From the NCBI GenBank assembly GCA_001414485.1, contig LLEY01000099.1:124001-188000 (forward strand): a DNA stretch of 64,000 bases. The letters are read 5' to 3'. Below are positions 21,594-32,237 of the stretch, piece by piece. A program made the position numbers and the translations under genes. Position 1 is the first letter of the stretch. The number at the start of each line of letters is the position of its first letter. A model generated the notes under the pieces. It was given only the letters and a program-made list of their open reading frames with translations. It was not told the DNA's origin and searched no databases. This DNA comes from Calycina herbarum. Taxonomy: Eukaryota; Ascomycota; Leotiomycetes; Helotiales; Pezizellaceae.

Positions 21594-22699
21594 ATGCCGC
21601 CAGAGACCCAGAGCTTACCGTGTACAGGGGCTCATCGCCCCACCTCCTTGGTTTCTAATGTCACATACCCGTTATCGATTCGATCTACTGGCACTCTTTG
21701 CTTCAGACTTGATGGCTTTTCAAATAATTGGTTCGAGGAGCTTGATTCGCAATGTTGGATGACTCCTATGTTTGGGGCCTCTCCTATGACTGTGAGAGAA
21801 CATATCTCTCATCAAGGGGACGGGGTTGGATTTGATCCAATTTACTTGAATGAAACAAACAGCAACATATACACGAAATTCGTGCCAACAATTGTTCGCA
21901 CAACTGAAGCACCTCCCTTCCAACTTTACACAGAACAGCATGTCCAATACGGAATCCAAGATGCACTTATGTTCCCTCTCTACAACCATGAGACTCAACA
22001 GAATTTTGACATTGAGCTTCTTGGTCTGTCTTCTTCCTTGGGGTCCGAAATTTCAACAATCCCATTGAACCACACCACGTAGGAAATACCCATCTCTCGT
22101 TGCATAGTCATAGTTATGATCTCCAATCATCTAACGAGCTTTTAGATCAAATCTCCTCCTTCCAGACTCGGAGCTTTATGAACCGACGATGACTGCGGCG
22201 GCATGCAAGTAAGTTTGTCTTGCAAGAATTAGAAGGATAGCACTTACTTTCCCAGCTTGAACACTCCTCCCCACTGCCTCACAAATTTGAAGGATATCCG
22301 GCCCATCGAGACTGCGAGGTAGTTGTTTCCGTTGGAATAGCCAGAGGCGTTGGACTGACACACAACTAGCCCATCCCCAAACTCCAGTCAAAGCCCCCCT
22401 ATAATCTCGAGCCCAGAAAGGTTAGCTGCTCCTTGCCTTCTGAATGGTCCTTGCTCACCACTCGCTTGTTTAGTGGCAATCGCTTCTTCTGCGGAATTGA
22501 TAACTGTAGACGCTCTTACAAGCGTATTTACGATCTCCACCGCCATCAAAGAGTACACTCTGGTACTCGAAACTTTTCTTGTCACGTTCCTCGATGCGAG
22601 AGATCTGGTGGGAAGGGTTTTGTGAGAAAGGATCATTTGAAGCAGCATTTGAGCCAGGTGCATTTGACAGAGGCTTGCAGTGCTACAGTTGACTTGTAG
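21594..22699 (+). CDS. C2H2 zinc-finger protein, five exons
   Basis: Inferred exons 21594-22078, 22146-22208, 22256-22318, 22370-22420 and 22474-22699 agree in phase and give about 295 residues. Introns are 47-67 bp with donors GTAGGA, GTAAGT, GTAGTT and GTTAGC. The small exons give a Pro/Ser-rich link (SPSPNSSQSPPIISSPES). The last exon holds two adjacent C2H2 fingers: CGIDNC...HRHQRVH, with C-x4-C spacing, and CHVPRC...HLKQHLSQVH, with a long Gly-containing loop (ERSGGKGFVRKDHL). The C-x4-C type with VRKDHLKQH is common among ascomycete DNA-binding regulators. The N-terminal 160 residues show no domain. A nuclear transcription factor is likely; its targets are unknown. The true start may lie upstream, because the frame stays open for some distance 5' of 21594. 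Confidence 0.7.
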
Positions 22700-23283
22700 G
22701 GTATGCAGTGTAGAGGTGGCCACTGGGTTAATTATGTCGCAACTTGGTTTTCGTATTTCTTTACGGGATTGGAGTCTATGAGTCTATCTTGGGAGCAAGG
22801 AAACTTCCGGTATATCTACAACATGGAATAAATCATTGGCTGGCTTTAATTTCCTCATAAACTTCGGCTAAACACCTACCTCTCAACCAATCCCCTCACA
22901 CAAACCACACAAACCAACCCCCAATTCACCTCTCTTACCCAGACCCACAAACTCTCTCAAAAGCCCAAATAAGCTCAGATCAAGCATCGAGTAAACCATC
23001 CTGCATTAACATGGTCTACTCGTTCACACGACAACTTTACATAACAACAATCTTCAAAATGATACTCCATACTTCCCACTTTCGGCAAGTACTTCGACTG
23101 ATCTTCTAACAGCAAAACTACATAGCACAAAACGGTGAGGGGTTTGTAAGAAGTTCCCCGACAAAAAAACCTCTTTAGCTCAAAAACAGTAAAACTCAGT
23201 TCGTCTGGTTTTCTAACCTGGGCCGGGTCCGGTGCCCTTCGGGGTGGGCTTGTAGGAAATTTTTGCTGGTTTTGGGGTTGGGT
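22700..23283. other. Intergenic, no gene seen
   Basis: 3' flank of the zinc-finger gene. Nothing recognisable up to the MITE. Confidence 0.45.
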
Positions 23284-23627
23284 CAGCGTATTAAATGAGT
23301 AGAGTAGAGTAGTGACTGCTACTCTACTCTACTCTACTCATCACTATTCGAGTACTACGGACCGATTCGGATCGACTCTCGGGAGAGTCGGGCCTAAAAT
23401 CGGTACATATTTATAGTACTAAAAGAGCTTAGTAAGAGTTTTCTATAAATAGTTAGTAGAATTTTCTAAGGCTATATATCTTTAGAAGAGAACAGAGAGA
23501 AGAGGCGAGACTTCTTATCTGATTTTCAAGGCTTTTTAATATTAAAATTATCTCTTCTTGGCTTATATTTATATATTACTACTATTTATAGTCTACTCGA
23601 GTAGTTGAGTAGTTTGTTAATACGCTG
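23284..23627. mobile_element. hAT-type MITE of 344 bp with 8-bp target-site duplication
   Basis: Starts CAGCGTATTAA and ends TTAATACGCTG, exact 11-bp terminal inverted repeats. It is flanked by GGTTGGGT (23276-23283) and GGTTGGAT (23628-23635), a 7-of-8 match to an 8-bp duplication. CAGNG termini with 8-bp duplications are typical of hAT transposons. Just inside the left end, GAGTAGAGTAG repeats face CTACTCTACTC repeats and can form a long hairpin (about 23296-23341); a GAGTAG motif recurs near the right end. The interior is AT-rich with no open frame, so it is non-autonomous. Confidence 0.8.
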
Positions 23628-24045
23628 GGTTGGATTTCTTTTTGAGGATGTATGTAAAATCGGTGGCTGAAGTGGAAGAGTCACAATAAGAGGGATGTTT
23701 GAAGGTGAGGATGGGTTGAGGGAACCTTTGAAGCTGTTATTTTGGTATCTCGCTTATGGGTCCAAGGGGCTGCGTGATGCATGGTTGGTCGAGTGAGGGG
23801 GATTGGGTCAAGCAACCTACTTGCTCAAGGATTCCGATGCTTTTTAGGTTATAGCTTCTCTCATTGGTTAATGTTGAAATTAATTTGAAGGACATATATT
23901 TACCGAATCATGGGATACAGAGAGAAGAAGCCACTGAGTATTCTGAAAGTGTCTTTTTATTCTTTAGCTATTATTTACAAATTTTCCTTCGCAGCAGCAC
24001 TTGCTACGAGAAAGCAACATGGCTTGTTTTTGGCGGTGATGTACA
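23628..24045. other. Intergenic, no gene seen
   Basis: 3' flank of the FAD oxidoreductase gene. An open frame at 23864-24112 has no recognisable content. Confidence 0.45.
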
Positions 24046-25541
24046 TCATTGCTTCGTAGCAGAGAAAGAATTAGTCGTCAATATATCTCCTTCGCCCTCA
24101 CTCCCCTTCTGAGCCTTCAGAATACGCTCCGGGGTCGTCTTATACAATCTTGGCAAGCAAGTCTCCTCAAATGGAATACCCTGCGCGACCATCTTTGCAA
24201 TCTCTCTTCCGGACAACCAGATACAAGGCATACCATGGCCATTCCAAGCAGCAATAATAAACTGACCCTCTCTATCAGGTACAACACCAACGTGAGGGTT
24301 GGAGTCATACGAATAACCCATCACACCGGTCCATATACTATCGACTTTCGCACCAGTGTTTTCCCAACCTCGGAATGTTCGCTGCATATATCCTTCGTAG
24401 TAATCTTTGGCTGTGTCAATTAAAGCGCTGTCATCGACACTGTTGTACCACTGCTCTTTGTGGTTCCACTTGAAGGTCGCCTGAGCACCGCCGACGATGA
24501 TGCTTCCATCAGGTCGAGGAATCAAGTAATGGAGTGTCTTGTCGACTTCGCGGTTGATGTATGAGTTGTTGAGAAGAGGTGCGACAGTTCCCTCAGGGAC
24601 GGTAATACGGCAGCATATGCCTTTGCAAGGGACGATATTTTGTTTGTATTCAGGGAGAAGACCGGCGACGTAAGCATTATTGGCATGTACGACTTGGCTG
24701 GCGTGGATTTTGCCTCGTGGGGTGTTGATGAAGACGCCAGCGCCGGGGTAACAGGTCATTGATGTTGCTGGTGTGTTGGTTTGCAAGTTGACTCTTCCAG
24801 TGGCGATGAGGTCTTTGATGAGATGCAGGATGAACTTATGGGGCCACATGGTTCCTGCCGTGTAGGACGCACATGCTACTGCTCCTTTGACTCCACAAAT
24901 CTAGATCGATCATTAGATTTCGTTACTTCTTTAATAGTATTTGAGAAGCGGAAATTATGACTTACACCTTCAACATTCTTTCCAGTATAAAAAACGGCAT
25001 CTTTCATATACTCGAACTTCCCCGCCATCTCATCAAATACCACTTTCGCAGCCTTCGCAGCCTCCTCGTTGCACCAAACGTCGACGGTTCGCGTCAAGGT
25101 GAAATCGCAATCAATATTCTCCTTCTCAATCACCTTCTTAATCTCAAAACAATGTTCAATCTCAAATTTGGCAACCTCCGCCCCCGCATCCTCTCCACCT
25201 CGTTCCACAAAAGTGGGAATATGTCCGTATAGATCAGGACGAAGATGGCCACCATTGCGACCGGTCGCGCCTGAACATGCACCTCGTGCCTCGAGAATGG
25301 TGATTGTCTTACCGGCAAATGATGGCTCGTTGAGTAGGTGATACGCTGTACTGATACCAGAATACCCCGCGCCGACGATTACCACATCGCTGTGCTCTGG
25401 TATCTCTTCTGTGGTCCGGTGGTCGTGTAGTGTGGACGGTTCGCTCTGCCAGAAAGTTTGTGTTGGGTTGGCGACGGGGAGGTAGTTGTGAGAGATACTG
25501 GTGTCCTTCAAGGCGTCGGAGACATCATTGATATCCCCCAT
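24046..25541 (-). CDS. FAD-dependent amine/amino-acid oxidase (DAO family)
   Basis: Two exons, 25541-24966 and 24900-24046, joined across a 65-bp intron (GTAAGT donor, CTAATG branch region, CTAG acceptor), give 476 residues. The chosen start MGDINDVSD is downstream of a 38-residue in-frame extension without family character. An ADP-binding Rossmann motif VVIVGAGYSGISTAYHLL lies at about residues 52-69. It is followed by a Glu that binds the ribose (ITILEARG) and by GACSGATGRNGGHLRPD, the second FAD signature of the DAO superfamily. The C-terminal half has GSIIVGGAQATFKWN, IWTGVMGYSYDSNPHVG and IIAAWNGHGMPCIWLSGREIA, which close the FAD site. Relatives oxidise glycine derivatives, D-amino acids, sarcosine or glutamylated amines to imines with H2O2. 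No PTS1 tripeptide is seen at the C-terminus (ends ATKQ). It is divergent from an amino-acid permease, a sensible partner. Confidence 0.87.
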
Positions 25542-26493
25542 TTTTGCGGTCAAGTGATTGCAGGTCTTGGGTGAATTGATATTCCAAGAAAGATCGATGA
25601 GATGGTGGAAGAGATGCCAATGAGTCTTTAAGAGGGTGTTATACAAAAATCGCAAAAGTGAATCGTATCATAATGAGCTGGAGGTTTGCCCATATACACT
25701 TCACCGCTTTGCTGTTACAAGATCGGAGATCAGCGCGGTGGTGCAATTCGGTGTCCTATACGTAAGTTTAAGCGGAGCAATCGATAACCCACGGGCAAGG
25801 CTTTATCTTTGCGCATTACGAATGATCGATATCATCAGTCGGTGGTCTGCTTTCAACTAGAGTTGGGGGTTTGTCCACGACTCGAGGAAGACTCGACTTT
25901 GTTATCAGATCCGTCCTTTTCGTACCGAGCCGAGGGCGAGGGGGTTCAGGGGGTTCAGGGGGTTCTTATCACTGAACAGGGTTAGTTAGGGCTTTGTGGG
26001 TTCCCTGCACGCCAATGTTACTCCAGGAACGGCGAAAGCTTGTCCTTGACGGCCAACTAACGCCCCCAGTTCAAGTGGACATCATCGTGCCCAACTCCAG
26101 CGTGTGTCTATTGAATATGGACACAAGCTCAAGTTCCCCAGATATTGGCTCTTCTAGGAAAAGCTTCGTTGCGCAATCGATGGAGATAGTTCCCAGTGCC
26201 CTAGTGGGCAGGATCCATTCCAATCCTTGGTGAGATTGAAGGGTAGGGGGCCTATTGAAGAGATTGAACAGAATTTAAAGAACCCACCCACGCCGATACA
26301 ACCTATCAGAAGCTCGAGGTTTCGAAGCATGTCTTCCTTTTCGTCCCCAAAGTACTATCTGAAAGATAGGAGAAAGATGGAGAACGAGATAAGCTCAAGC
26401 GACAAGCCACTATAACAATGCTTGTCACGTCCTGTTTCTTGTCCTTTTCTTGGTAATGGTCTTCCCCTGTTGAACTTGTACACTATTTTCAAC
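25542..26493. promoter_or_regulatory. Shared divergent promoter between FAD oxidase and amino-acid permease
   Basis: About 950 bp separates the two start codons, with no gene between them. It includes three tandem 9-bp GGGGGTTCA units at 25940-25965. A shared regulatory region is inferred from the arrangement; no known operator was identified. Confidence 0.45.
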
Positions 26494-28248
26494 ATGGAAA
26501 AAGCAGCAGAATCCGGTCTCTCGCTTGGGGGCGAGAACAGCTCCTCGACTGAGAAGACCCCGCAGGTAGCGAGCAAGAATGACTACGAACAAGGAGATGT
26601 CGAGCATTGTGTCGGCAATTTCGATGAAATTCTCGAGGTCAGGCAGGGCTTGCATCAACGACATATTCAAATGATCGCGTTGGCTGGAACTATTGGAACT
26701 GGTCTCTTTCTCAGTTCCGGGAAAGCCATCGCTCGAAGTGGTCCCCTGGGGGCTTTTCTTGGATATTCGGTTCGTGGATTTCCTTCTCATAGTTCCTTAT
26801 AAACATACAATATGTTCATACCCTTTACTATGCCACTATACTAACTTATTGAATAGGTTGTCGGATTTGCTGTCGCCAGTGTTGTGTTCGCTTGCGGAGA
26901 GATGGGTGCTTTGGTACCCCTCAATGGAGGAATCGTTCGATACGCAGAACACTTCTTCGATCCCGCACTCTCTTTCGCAGATGGATGGAACTTGGTATAC
27001 TCATACATGATGTCGATTCCCGCCGAAATTGTCGCCGCCGCCGTTTTAATCGAGTTTTGGGTTACTGTCAACAACGCTATTTGGATCACTGTGTTCGCCT
27101 TTCTCATGATCGTCACCGGTTTGCTCTTTGTGAGAGTTTATGGAGAGCTGGAATTCGGATTTTCCATGCTGAAAATCATGCTCATTGTTGGAATCAACAT
27201 CATGGCCCTCGTTATCACCTGCGGTGGTGGTCCAAACCATGAGACTATCGGCTTCAGGTACTGGAAGGACCCAGGACCTTTTGTTCAATATCTTGGTGTT
27301 GGTGGGTCTTTGGGACGCTTCATGGGTTTCTGGACGACACTCAATAACGCATTATACGCATACTCTGGGATTGAGAACATCACGTTGGCAGCTGCTGAGA
27401 CCAAGAATCCAAGACGAGCAATTCCTCAAGCCGCCAAGAGAATCTTCATTCGAATTCTGCTCTTCTACATCTTGAGTATCTTCATGGTCGGCCTCGTCGT
27501 TCCTTCAGACAACCCCAACCTTCTGCATTCCACCGGTACAGCTGCTGAATCTCCATTCGTCATTGCAGCCACTCTTGCCGGTATCAAGGTCGTCCCATCG
27601 ATTATCAACGCTGTCATTCTTACATCTGCTTGGTCTTCTGGAAACTCGTCTTTACTCGGCGGAACTCGTGTCTTGTACGGTATGGCTGTCAATGGTCACG
27701 CTCCAAAGTTTTTCAAGAAGATGAACCGCTTCGGTATCGCATACATGTGCGTTGGTCTCTACGCCATATTCATGTGCTTAGGATACATGACTCTTTCAGC
27801 CTCTGCTAGTGAAGTCTTCAATTGGCTCCAAGATATCGTATCCATCTCAACCCTCGTTAACTGGATATCCATCTCTATCGTCTACCTACGTTTCTACTAC
27901 GGATGCAAGGCTCAAGGGATTGATCGTCACACCGAGCTTCCATGGGCTTCACCCTTCCAACCATACGCTAGTTGGGCATCCCTTACACTCTTCATTCTCC
28001 TCCTTTTCACTGGTGGTTACAGCACATTTATCCACAATCATTGGGATACTGAGACATTCGTCTCGTCATATATCAATATCCCGCTTATTATCATATTCTA
28101 CTTTGGGTTCAAGTGGTATAAGGGTACTAGTATTGTTCCATTGAAGGAGATTCCTATTCGTGGGTTCCTCCAGGTGTGGCATAATAACCCAGAACCTCCA
28201 GCGACTCCTAAGAAGGGATGGCAGAAGTTGAATATTTTGTGGTCTTGA
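26494..28248 (+). CDS. Amino-acid permease (YAT family, APC superfamily)
   Basis: Exons 26494-26769 and 26857-28248, split by an 87-bp intron (GTTCGT donor, CTAAC branch, AATAG acceptor), give 555 residues. A hydrophilic N-terminal tail of about 60 residues precedes LHQRHIQMIALAGTIGTGLFLSSGKAIARSGPLGAFLGYS, the first membrane helix and the GTIGTGLF substrate-backbone motif of fungal amino-acid permeases. The second exon carries the remaining membrane segments with hallmarks GEMGALVPLNGG, the FW...NNALYAYSGIENITLAAAETKNPRRAIPQA loop, and SAWSSGNSSLLGGTRVLYGMAVNGHAPKFF. It ends in a short cytosolic tail. Members are proton symporters at the plasma membrane for general or specific amino acids, proline or GABA; specificity cannot be read here. 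The uncommon intron donor is the only odd point. Confidence 0.92.
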
Positions 28249-28974
28249 GGAAAGCGTGTAGATGGAAGTTGTGTATACCTTTGAGTGTTAGATTTTGGTT
28301 GCCTATTTTGAATATGATACTATCTTTACAAAATTGCATGTTTTAAACTGAGCCATAACTCTTGCTCAAGACTAATGTCTTCATAGTGACATGACAGACT
28401 TCGAATACTAAATTCGCTCATACCTCCACCAACCTCTCCCCCGTCTTATCGAAATAAGACCGCGAGTTTCCAAGAGATGAATGAGAACCCCTCGTTTGAG
28501 AGGATTGATCATCGAATTAAGTTTTATGTTCGAGAAGATGGAACTTCATCATTGTCGATGGTTGCCAATTCCCCCGCAAGAATGGGGGATAAATGCCAAC
28601 TCAAGGCGACCCGGTACTTGTGACAAAAAGGAAGCCAGGTACACAAAGTGGGATGGATGTTCCAGGATGTCGCGTCACTGGCTTATCTCGAACATCAATT
28701 GATAAACTGGGGAAACTCCGAAGATGGGGGGTTGGGCAATTCCATTTTGTTGTTTGTCAATATCTCGATAACGTGACTCGCTGGTAATTGTTGAAGTCTT
28801 GGGTGAATATATATCAATCTGGGTAGCGAGAAGAGGATAACTTTGGCGCGCCCTGTACTTGACATACTGGTCTCTATTTCTATCAACCATCTCAGCTTCC
28901 TCAACACCACCTGCCTACAACCCTCATCTTCAAAACTCAAAACTCAAAACTCAACATCAACCCACATACCTAAG
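28249..28974. other. Intergenic between permease and HAD genes
   Basis: Permease 3' region and HAD promoter/leader, including a CAAAACT-type short repeat just before the HAD start (28931-28952). Open frames have no recognisable content. Confidence 0.5.
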
Positions 28975-29697
28975 ATGTCAAAAGCTAAGCACATCGTCTT
29001 CGACGTGGTTGGAACCTGCGTCTCATTCGACGCCTTCTTCGACAAAATCGACGCAACAATCGGTCCCCTCCTCCGCTCCCACTCCATAACCCCTCAATTC
29101 TTTGGCTACGGCTGGATGACCGCCTCAGAACTAGAATTCACCTTCCTCTCCCTCTCAGAACGCTACAAGCCCTACAAAGGGATCCTGGCCGCCGTCTTCT
29201 ACCGCACCCTCTTCTTCGCCGGTATCCCCAACGGCCGATCCCTAATCACAGACGAGCAACGAGATGCCTGTATCCAAGGCTACTCAGAACTCAAACTCCG
29301 GGACGGTGTAAAGGAATGTTTTGAAACTTTGAGAAATGGGGGTTTTACGATCTGGCTTTTGACGACGGCGGATATTCCACGGGTGCAGGGCTATTTTGAG
29401 AAGGGGGGTGTGGAGATGCCAAAGGAGAATTTTATTAGTTGTGATAGTATTAGAGTTGCTAAACCAGCTTTGGATGCGTATCGACCGGCGCTGGCGAAGT
29501 TTGGGGAGGGCGATGAGAAGTGGTTTGCTGCTGCGCATATGTGGGATGTTAGTGCGGCTGTAAAGGTGGGATTTAAGGGGGCGTATTGCACGGTTTATGA
29601 ACAAGATGCTTGTGAGGAGATTTTTGATGAGAAAATGGAGGTTATTGCTGATGGCTTGGCGAAGATGGCTGAGATGGTTGTTAAGCAAGCGGCTTGA
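28975..29697 (+). CDS. Haloacid dehalogenase-like (HAD) hydrolase
   Basis: Intronless, 240 residues, starting at MSKAKHIVFDVVGT. Four HAD motifs are visible: motif I IVFDVVGT with the nucleophilic Asp at residue 10; motif II LLTTAD near residue 123; the motif III lysine in AKPALDAYRPA near residue 162; and motif IV AAAHMWDVSAA near 188. The helical cap between motifs I and II and the overall size match L-2-haloacid-dehalogenase-type (type II) HADs. The usual DxYGT of dehalogenases is DVVGT here, so the second motif-I residue is Val, not the acid used by phosphatases. Fungal copies may act on haloacids or other small organic acids. It sits downstream of the permease on the same strand, perhaps by chance. 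The codons change from C-ending in the first half to G/T-ending in the second. Confidence 0.85.
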   Translation: MSKAKHIVFDVVGTCVSFDAFFDKIDATIGPLLRSHSITPQFFGYGWMTASELEFTFLSLSERYKPYKGILAAVFYRTLFFAGIPNGRSLITDEQRDACIQGYSELKLRDGVKECFETLRNGGFTIWLLTTADIPRVQGYFEKGGVEMPKENFISCDSIRVAKPALDAYRPALAKFGEGDEKWFAAAHMWDVSAAVKVGFKGAYCTVYEQDACEEIFDEKMEVIADGLAKMAEMVVKQAA

Positions 29698-30420
29698 GGA
29701 AAAGGATCGGTGTTAAATTTCTGGGCAATGGATAATGGGAGCTTGTATGGAAATCAAACCTTCCTCGGTGGAGCAGAAACAAAAATGGTAATGCAATGGG
29801 CTTATTCTACCTCTACGCAGAACCCAAGAGTTGTGCCCTTGACTATCTTCCTTCGTCCGTCCCTGGAAATTCATCATATCACAGCGGGTCATCCGTCTTC
29901 TGCTTTAACAGGAACCAGCTTCTTGCTACTTCTGACCACGCGAATCAATTAACAGGTAGCTTTTAAAGATATTGTTTTTGGTGTTTTGGTCTATACAAGC
30001 GGGAGAACCTGGGATGGAAGGTAGTTGCGATTGACTGAAGTTTCAAAGAATCCGTTGGTATTTAGATCACGGAGTTGATTTCCAGTTGGCCTTTTTTCTT
30101 TTGCCTTTTCTCCACGTATTTCTGAATCTCCAGATGATGAAATAAACGTTAGCAGTGGTATTCTGTTCATGTGATGAGCCGAGTGAAGTACCATTGAGTA
30201 GCTCATTTCTCCACATTTCGTAGCAATGAATCTACCACGTTTCTCAATTTAGCTTCATACTGCTTAAGTGGAGTTATAGATCAATTCGAGATTCAAGTGG
30301 TAGGTTCAGTAAAGATATCTCTCTCAAGATTTCCCCTCAAATGGAGAGAGAGCAGGAGCAAAATAACCCATGATTTATACAAGCCAAAACAACTAGCTGG
30401 TGAAAGTTGAACGTGAACCT

Positions 30421-30432
30421 CCCCCCCCCCCC
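30421..30432. repeat. C12 homopolymer
   Basis: Uninterrupted run of 12 C following GTGAACCT. Confidence 0.9.
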
Positions 30433-32089
30433 GAACTTGAACTCGGGTGTCTTAGTCTTGGGTAAACAACCCGCTTACAGTTGATGTTGATGTTGATTTC
30501 GTCTCCGTAAATATTGAGTAGTAGTTCTCTGTCTGCTACATTGATGGCTTTCTTGACAACTTCTCGGGGAGTAGTGTTCTTTTTGGAAAAGGTTAGATTA
30601 GGATCTTTTTTTCTGTTTTTCTTCTTCTTCTTCTCCATAGAACTGATGCTAGATGATGTAGGATGTTCCGCAAAGCGCGGAAGTTTGAGAATTAGATTCT
30701 CAAAGAGAGGATGTATGTATATCCCCGAAATAATATCGAACAACGAACCAACTTTTAATATAGAGTCTAGTATAGTACTTGCTCAATATCTCAAAGGAAA
30801 AGAAGAGGTCTAAAGTTAACAAGCGCCATGCTTGGGATAATGCCAGACGTTTAAGACGAGGTCTTCACTTCAGTGGAGAGCTTGCCGTTCAGTACGCAAC
30901 CAAAGTTCAGTTGAAGGTCTAACTTTCATTGGCAAATTTAACGTTCGTTCGAGAAGCTTAGTAGAACTTCTAACATTCGACACGCATTTCAGAATCCGAG
31001 GGAGAGTCTATCGTTCCTTTCCTTAGATAGCATAACGCTCCACAGAACATCGCAATCCAATTGATGATCCAACGTTTACTAGAAACTCCATATTCGCACT
31101 TAGAACTTTAACGTTCGGGTTCGGGCAGAAGTATAAGGTTTAGTAAATGCAAGATTTCTTATGTATCAATGAAATATATTCCAATTCTTTCAAAGAATAG
31201 AGAAAACTGGATGGTCTTACTCGCTTAAGAGATTTGGTTATCGCTTTCGCCGTATTTGTATATTTGTATATTTGTATATCAGTCTATCATCGAGTTTATA
31301 CTAAAACTTCTCAAAGAATTGATATATTTGAGTAAAGAAACAATGAACCTTGATATCCTAATCAATTTTGAAGAATGCTACACGTGTGAATCAATGAGTC
31401 TTTTGTTTATTATAAGTTGTTCAGACTGACAGAAGATGAAGTACAAAGATAGAGTTAACAGTAAGTATGTTCCAAGAGCACTATAAAGAGCGCCACTTCT
31501 CAAGTCCGTTACTACATCCACATGAAGAAAGATACTTTGAAGATATATATAAGCGGAAAATAAAGTGATGTAGTATAGTAAGTAAGTATATGCATAGAAC
31601 ACTATTTTCTTGGACAAACAAGTACAGCAACGTATTTCAATGGAGAAGCCCCTGTGTACTTTATTCACTCTCAGAAGGGGACCACTTCAACTCCGCAAAG
31701 CAGCAAGAGAATCACGCTCCCCCTCCCTCCCGTTACTTTTGAGTTAAGTCTCTTCAAAGCCCAAATAAATGAATAGAGTAACTTACAAAGTCAAAGACTC
31801 CCGTGACCCGTTTAACTTGCCAAACTTCCAAGTCAGCAGAAGCCAACTCAAAGAGGTGCAACGCGAAGAAGTCAACTTGCGAAGGGCAACGTGAATCAGT
31901 TGTGTTCTTCGAAGTAGGCAAGCCCTACTTTAACTCCCGCACCCTCTCGCACCCCCCTTTCATAGGAAACTAGGTAGAGCACAGTCCTAGGAAAGCTGCG
32001 TTATATAAGAGTACAAGGGAGAAAGTAAGCGTAAAAGGAGAGAGGAAAGCGCTTGGAGTTAGAGCATTGTTGGCTCTTGATAGCATGGT

Positions 32090-32113
32090 TATATATATAT
32101 ATATATATATATA
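32090..32113. repeat. (AT)n microsatellite
   Basis: About 12 AT units. Confidence 0.9.
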
Positions 32114-32206
32114 AAATCTCTTTGCACGTTATGTATTTCATAGTAAATAAACAAAGCACAGAGTACCAAAAAATCTTTGAGCTGACATTAAGTACATACA
32201 AGGAGT

Positions 32207-32208
<2 letters not shown>

Positions 32209-32237
<29 letters not shown>
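32209..32237. repeat. C29 homopolymer
   Basis: About 29 consecutive C. Length may be unreliable in any assembly. Confidence 0.85.
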
